The translations under genes and the position numbers were made by a program. Shown piece after piece: positions 60,361 through 64,000 of a stretch of DNA of 64,000 bases. The notes under the pieces are model-generated. The model worked only from the letters and a program-made list of their open reading frames with translations. It did not search any database and was not told where the DNA came from. This DNA is from an uncultured Acidimicrobiaceae bacterium (GTDB lineage Bacteria; Actinomycetota; Acidimicrobiia; Acidimicrobiales; Ilumatobacteraceae), in contig CAIXIJ010000008.1 in the NCBI GenBank assembly GCA_903919455.1, forward strand, positions 46,016 to 110,015, in the 5' to 3' direction. Every line of letters begins with the position of its first letter. Within the stretch, counting starts at the first letter, position 1.

Positions 60361-61484
60361 TTGCTCCCCTGCTGGCAAGCGTTCTCCTCATCGCTGCGTG
60401 TGGAGACGACGACTCGTCGGCCGACACCGCGGCTCCCACTTCCGCTCCGGCAGTCGATACCACCGCAGCACCTGAGACGACCGCCGTATCCGAGACGTCG
60501 GTGATGTCAACCGAGATGTCCCACGGTGACAGCTCCACGCAGTACCCGCTCACCATCACGAATTGCGGTCGCGAGATCACGTTCGAGAAGGCACCCGAGC
60601 GGGTGCTCATTCTCAACGGCACTTCCGTGGCCGAGGTGGAGACGTTCATCGCTCTCGGCCTGGAGGGTCACATCCTTGCCAACAGCCAGTCGTACGGGCA
60701 GAGCGACATCGATGGAATGGTCGAGAAGATCGCCGCACTTCCCACGGGTGGGCTGACATTGAACGAGAACTTCGAGGTGCCGAAGGAGCAGACCTTGGCG
60801 CTCAATCCCGATCTGGTAATCAGCACCTGGGCCGGTGGATTCACGGAAGCGATGGGGTCGGTCACGCGTGACGAGCTCGATTCGTTGGGCATCAACAGCT
60901 ACGTCACGCCGGTGAACTGCGCGTACGGTGCGGAGAATCCCAGCGCCGAGGATCAGGCCGTCTACGACAGCCAGACGTACGAGGCGTCCTTCCAACTGCT
61001 CGAGGAGATCGCCACGATCTTCGACGTACAGCACGAGGCCGAGCACTTCCTCGAACACGCCCGTGAAGACATCGCTGCGGTCACGAAGCCCACCGGCGAT
61101 CCTGTGCACGTTCTCGTCGCCTACCCGGGCATGTCGATGATGAACACGAGCGGTGTCCCGATGGTGTTCGCGGGTCCCCTCAGCGACAGCATCATCGATG
61201 CCGCTGGTGGGGTGAACTCGTTCGATGGCGTGGGTTCGTTCGCCGAGTCGGCGAACATCAATGCAGAAGCGCTCGCCGCGGCCGATGTCGACGTGTTGGT
61301 CGTCGGGTTGTTCATGCCAGGTGAGAACGCCGACGACTACGCCGCTCAGATCTTCGCCCAGTACCCACAGTGGGATGCCGCCAAGAACAACCGCTACACA
61401 TCGATCGCCGAGACCTTCTACCTTGGCCCGTACAACGCTGTCGGCATCCAGAAGATCGCCGATGCGATCACAGCAGTTGGCTGA
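60345..61484 (+). CDS. Metallophore-type ABC substrate-binding lipoprotein
   Basis: 379 residues from the second ATG; the first at 60327 adds six residues from the tandem repeat. The signal peptide ends in 'LLIAACGDDDSS' (lipid-attached Cys about 19). The Peripla_BP_2 fold ('ITNCGREITFEKAPERVLIL', then 'LNPDLVISTWAGGF') is that of siderophore- or cobalamin-binding proteins. It feeds the FecCD permease and ATPase encoded next; the reading frames overlap by 23 nt. Confidence 0.88.
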   Translation: MRTRLIAPLLASVLLIAACGDDDSSADTAAPTSAPAVDTTAAPETTAVSETSVMSTEMSHGDSSTQYPLTITNCGREITFEKAPERVLILNGTSVAEVETFIALGLEGHILANSQSYGQSDIDGMVEKIAALPTGGLTLNENFEVPKEQTLALNPDLVISTWAGGFTEAMGSVTRDELDSLGINSYVTPVNCAYGAENPSAEDQAVYDSQTYEASFQLLEEIATIFDVQHEAEHFLEHAREDIAAVTKPTGDPVHVLVAYPGMSMMNTSGVPMVFAGPLSDSIIDAAGGVNSFDGVGSFAESANINAEALAAADVDVLVVGLFMPGENADDYAAQIFAQYPQWDAAKNNRYTSIAETFYLGPYNAVGIQKIADAITAVG

Positions 61485-62532
61485 CGCGCCCGCGCGACGA
61501 AGTCCCTCATCCGCTCTGAGGGGCTTCGTCGCGCTTCTCGTGATACTTACCGGTGCACTGGTCGTTGCGATGTTCCTGGGCATCAGCATCGGGACCGTCA
61601 CCGTGCCACTCAGCGAGGTGTGGACCGTGATCGGTTCACACCTTGGTTGGAATGACGCCGCCATCGATCCCGTCCGGAACCAGATCATCTGGGAGTTCCG
61701 AACCTCACGCGTGATGCTGGCCGCAGTCGTCGGCGCGGCGCTCGCCGTCGCCGGCGCATGCCTGCAGGTGCTCGCTCGAAACGGGCTCGCCGACCCGTAC
61801 GTCCTCGGAGTGTCCTCCGGCGCAGCGCTCGGTGCAGTCCTGGCGATCTCGCTGGGCTCTGTCGCTGTCGGTGGGCTGGGTGCCAGTGGCGCCGCATTCG
61901 CGATGAGCATGCTCACCCTCGTGCTCGTCTTCGTGTTTGCTCAGCGCGGTGGCCGTATCGGGCCGACGCGGCTGGTGCTGGCCGGCGTCGCCGTGAGCTA
62001 TCTCGCGAGCGCACTTACCAGCCTGGTGCAGTTGTACATCGACCCGCTCGCTCTGCGGGGCACGATGTTCTGGCTGCTCGGCTCGTTGCAGAACGCGCGT
62101 TGGGACGATCTCGGCCTGCCAGCGGCATCCATCGTCGTCTGCATGGTGTGGTTGTTGGGGCGAGCGCGTTCGATGAACGTCCTCGCGTCGGGGGACGACA
62201 CGGCGAGCGCGCTTGGCGTCGACGTCAACCGCGTACGCATCGAGCTGCTGGTGATCACCTCGCTGCTGACGGCAACGGCCGTGAGCGTCGCGGGAGGAAT
62301 CGGTTTCGTTGGCTTGATGGTGCCCCACGCGGCCCGCTTCGTCGTCGGACCCGATCATCGTCGGCTGTTACCGGTGTCGATGTTGGCCGGGGCCACGTTC
62401 ATGGTCCTTGTGGATCTGCTCAGCCGAGTGGTCGATCGACCGAACGAGTTGCCGGTGGGCATCTTCACCGCGCTTCTCGGCGCACCGTTCTTCCTGTTGC
62501 TCATGCGCCGAAGTGCTCGGGCCAACGGATGA
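61462..62532 (+). CDS. FecCD-type ABC transporter permease
   Basis: 356 residues with about nine membrane helices. 'LAVAGACLQVLARNGLADPYVLGVSSGAALGAV' and 'VAGGIGFVGLMVPHAARFVVGPDHRRLLP' are the conserved FecCD loops. It transports iron-siderophore, cobalamin or similar metal chelates. The start overlaps the lipoprotein gene, its stop overlaps the ATPase start. Confidence 0.92.
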   Translation: MRSQQLADAPARRSPSSALRGFVALLVILTGALVVAMFLGISIGTVTVPLSEVWTVIGSHLGWNDAAIDPVRNQIIWEFRTSRVMLAAVVGAALAVAGACLQVLARNGLADPYVLGVSSGAALGAVLAISLGSVAVGGLGASGAAFAMSMLTLVLVFVFAQRGGRIGPTRLVLAGVAVSYLASALTSLVQLYIDPLALRGTMFWLLGSLQNARWDDLGLPAASIVVCMVWLLGRARSMNVLASGDDTASALGVDVNRVRIELLVITSLLTATAVSVAGGIGFVGLMVPHAARFVVGPDHRRLLPVSMLAGATFMVLVDLLSRVVDRPNELPVGIFTALLGAPFFLLLMRRSARANG

Positions 62533-63335
62533 AGGCCAGCGTGGTCGGCGTGACGGTGATGATCGACGATCAACTGATCCTCGACGGCGTGTCGCTGGAA
62601 GTCGCCAGCGGCCACTTCCATGGTGTGATCGGACCGAACGGCTCCGGTAAGAGCACCTTGCTACGGGGGATCTACCGCTCCCTACGCCCAAAGATGGGGG
62701 CGATCACGTTGGGCGGCGACGACGTGTGGCGCGATCTCTCGGCTCGGCAGGCCGCACTGCGTCGAGCCGTCGTCGCGCAAGACTCGTCGCTGGACTTCGA
62801 CTTCACAGTCGCCGACGTGGTGGCGATGGGACGGGCGCCGCACAAGTCACTCTTCGAGCGCGACACGAGCCGCGACCGCGATCTGGTGCAGTCCGCACTC
62901 GCAGACGTGGGCATGGCGTGGGCTGGTCGGCGGCTCGTTGCCACGCTGTCGGGCGGAGAGCGGCAACGGGTGTTCCTGGCCCGTGCGATCGCGCAGCAGG
63001 CGCCAGTGCTGGTGCTCGACGAGCCCACCAATCACCTCGATGTGCGGGCGCAGCTGGAGCTGCTGCAATTGGTGAAGGCGCTCGGTCTCACCACCATCGC
63101 CGCCTTGCACGATCTGGATCAGGCGGTGTCGATCTGCGATGGGCTCACCGTGATGCGAGATGGCCAGGCAGTGGCAAGTGGCCCACCGTTGCAGACTTTG
63201 ACGCCCGAGTTGATAGCAGACGTATTCGGCGTACGCGCCCACTTCGGAGAGCACCCACTCACTGGTCGCCCGCACATCACTGTCGCCGCATTCGAACCCT
63301 CCGCCCGACCCAACAAGGACACATCGACATCATGA
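62529..63335 (+). CDS. ABC transporter ATPase (FepC/BtuD type)
   Basis: 268 residues. Walker A 'GPNGSGKSTLLRGI', Q-loop near 'VVAQDSSLDF', signature 'LSGGERQRVFLARA', Walker B 'VLVLDEPTNHLDV' and H-loop 'ALHDLDQA' are all intact. It energises the FecCD importer. The start ATGA overlaps the permease gene and the stop overlaps the DJ-1-like gene. Confidence 0.93.
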   Translation: MKASVVGVTVMIDDQLILDGVSLEVASGHFHGVIGPNGSGKSTLLRGIYRSLRPKMGAITLGGDDVWRDLSARQAALRRAVVAQDSSLDFDFTVADVVAMGRAPHKSLFERDTSRDRDLVQSALADVGMAWAGRRLVATLSGGERQRVFLARAIAQQAPVLVLDEPTNHLDVRAQLELLQLVKALGLTTIAALHDLDQAVSICDGLTVMRDGQAVASGPPLQTLTPELIADVFGVRAHFGEHPLTGRPHITVAAFEPSARPNKDTSTS

Positions 63336-63973
63336 GAATCGCGATCCTGCTGTACCCCGGATTCACCGCACTCGACGCGATCGGCCCCTACCACGCGCTG
63401 GCCGGCACGCCCGGCTACGAGTTCGCCTTCGTCGCGGAGCATGCGGGTCCCGTGAGCAACGGCGGCTCGTTCACGATGGAAGCGCAGATGGGCATCGACG
63501 AAGTGGACATGGTCGATGTGCTGGTCGTACCCGGTGGCCTCGCCGCCATCGAGCTCGCGCAACAGGGTGGGCCGCTGATCGATTGGATCCGATCGGTGCA
63601 CCCCAACACACAGTGGACCACGTCGGTGTGTACCGGCGCCTTGATGCTCGGCGCCGCCGGCGCGTTGAAGGATGTGCCGGCGACGACTCATTGGTACTGC
63701 ATGGCCGATCTCGCTGCGTACGGCGCGATTCCGGTGAACGAGCGAGTCGTCGAGCATGGAAAGGTCATCACCGCCGCAGGTGTCTCAGCGGGCATCGACA
63801 TGGGATTGCTCCTCGTGTCGCACCTCGCCGGCATCGACTACGCGCAGGCCGTTCAGCTCGACATGGAGTACGACCCGTTGCCTCCGTTCCAGAGCGGTCA
63901 CCCGCGCACGGCACCGGCCCATGTGACCGCCTTCGTGAAGGGGATGTACGACCAGATGCTCGGTCGCACCTGA
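63332..63973 (+). CDS. DJ-1/PfpI protein resembling isonitrile hydratase
   Basis: 213 residues from an ATG that overlaps the ATPase stop. 'RIAILLYPGFTALDAIGPYHAL' opens the fold, and the nucleophile elbow is 'TSVCTGALMLGAAGAL' with Cys followed by Thr, and 'ATTHWYC'; Asp15 lies in 'ALDAIGP'. The Asp, Cys-Thr and 'THW' pattern matches isonitrile hydratase (InhA) of Pseudomonas. Fusion with a metallophore importer suggests it may process an isonitrile-type or other metal chelator after uptake; this is an inference. Confidence 0.78.
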   Translation: MRIAILLYPGFTALDAIGPYHALAGTPGYEFAFVAEHAGPVSNGGSFTMEAQMGIDEVDMVDVLVVPGGLAAIELAQQGGPLIDWIRSVHPNTQWTTSVCTGALMLGAAGALKDVPATTHWYCMADLAAYGAIPVNERVVEHGKVITAAGVSAGIDMGLLLVSHLAGIDYAQAVQLDMEYDPLPPFQSGHPRTAPAHVTAFVKGMYDQMLGRT

Positions 63974-64000
63974 CGCTTGGTCAGACGACGACGATCACCA

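Overview
The window is a stretch of high-GC actinobacterial chromosome. It carries DUF3263 beside a LytR_C (VirR-type) protein, a HemQ coproheme decarboxylase, PAC2, DUF2505 and SCO6745-family proteins, a CIRCE-controlled GroEL with a GGM tail, and an actinobacterial-style Tad pilus locus with a BTAD/LysM protein. An Acidimicrobiia-type (Ilumatobacter-like) host fits best, but this is inferred from gene content only. At least fourteen genes have a TAnnnT box 6-8 nt before the start codon and no Shine-Dalgarno sequence, so leaderless transcription looks common.

Layout. 1-13.7 kb: end of an Acr3 arsenite pump, a DsbA-like protein behind a CsoR-type inverted repeat, small metabolic and stress genes, a hybrid sensor kinase, several regulator/enzyme pairs (TetR/DUF4188, PadR/VOC), a truncated haemoglobin, two paralogous VOC proteins, and a nucleotidyltransferase with an overlapping small partner. 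13.8-14.9 kb: a redoxin gene read through an in-frame TGA with a bacterial SECIS-like hairpin just after it, a probable selenoprotein. 15-24 kb: PAC2, NUDIX, a solute-binding lipoprotein, HemQ, FdhD, aquaporin, an FAD oxidoreductase, an OmpR regulator and an Lrp regulator. 24-33.9 kb: GroEL followed by a 19-nt-period inverted repeat array, Hpt, MoaD, amidase, glycerate kinase, amidohydrolase, VirR-like/DUF3263, uridine kinase and a zinc alcohol dehydrogenase.

33.9-37.4 kb: a two-gene operon joining a transmembrane class III cyclase homologue that lacks key catalytic residues to an MscS channel with a C-terminal cyclic-nucleotide-binding-like domain. 38.5-41.5 kb: an autoregulated TetR gene coupled to a molybdopterin oxidoreductase; FdhD and MoaD elsewhere in the window could serve it. 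42.1-51.4 kb: tRNA-Thr and a complete minus-strand Tad/Flp pilus operon whose genes mostly overlap end to start. 51.5-54.05 kb: two secreted or anchored lysozyme-like cell-wall proteins around tRNA-Ser.

54.1-60.2 kb: the left part of an integrated mobilizable element next to tRNA-Arg(ACG): tyrosine integrase, XRE-GNAT pair, a five-copy 10-bp GTACC array, an excisionase-like HTH protein and a MobF relaxase-helicase. No right attachment repeat was found. 60.3-64.0 kb: an overlapping operon for a metallophore-type ABC importer (binding lipoprotein, FecCD permease, ATPase) ending with a DJ-1/PfpI protein that resembles isonitrile hydratase. A 42-bp palindromic element occurs in two separate intergenic regions.
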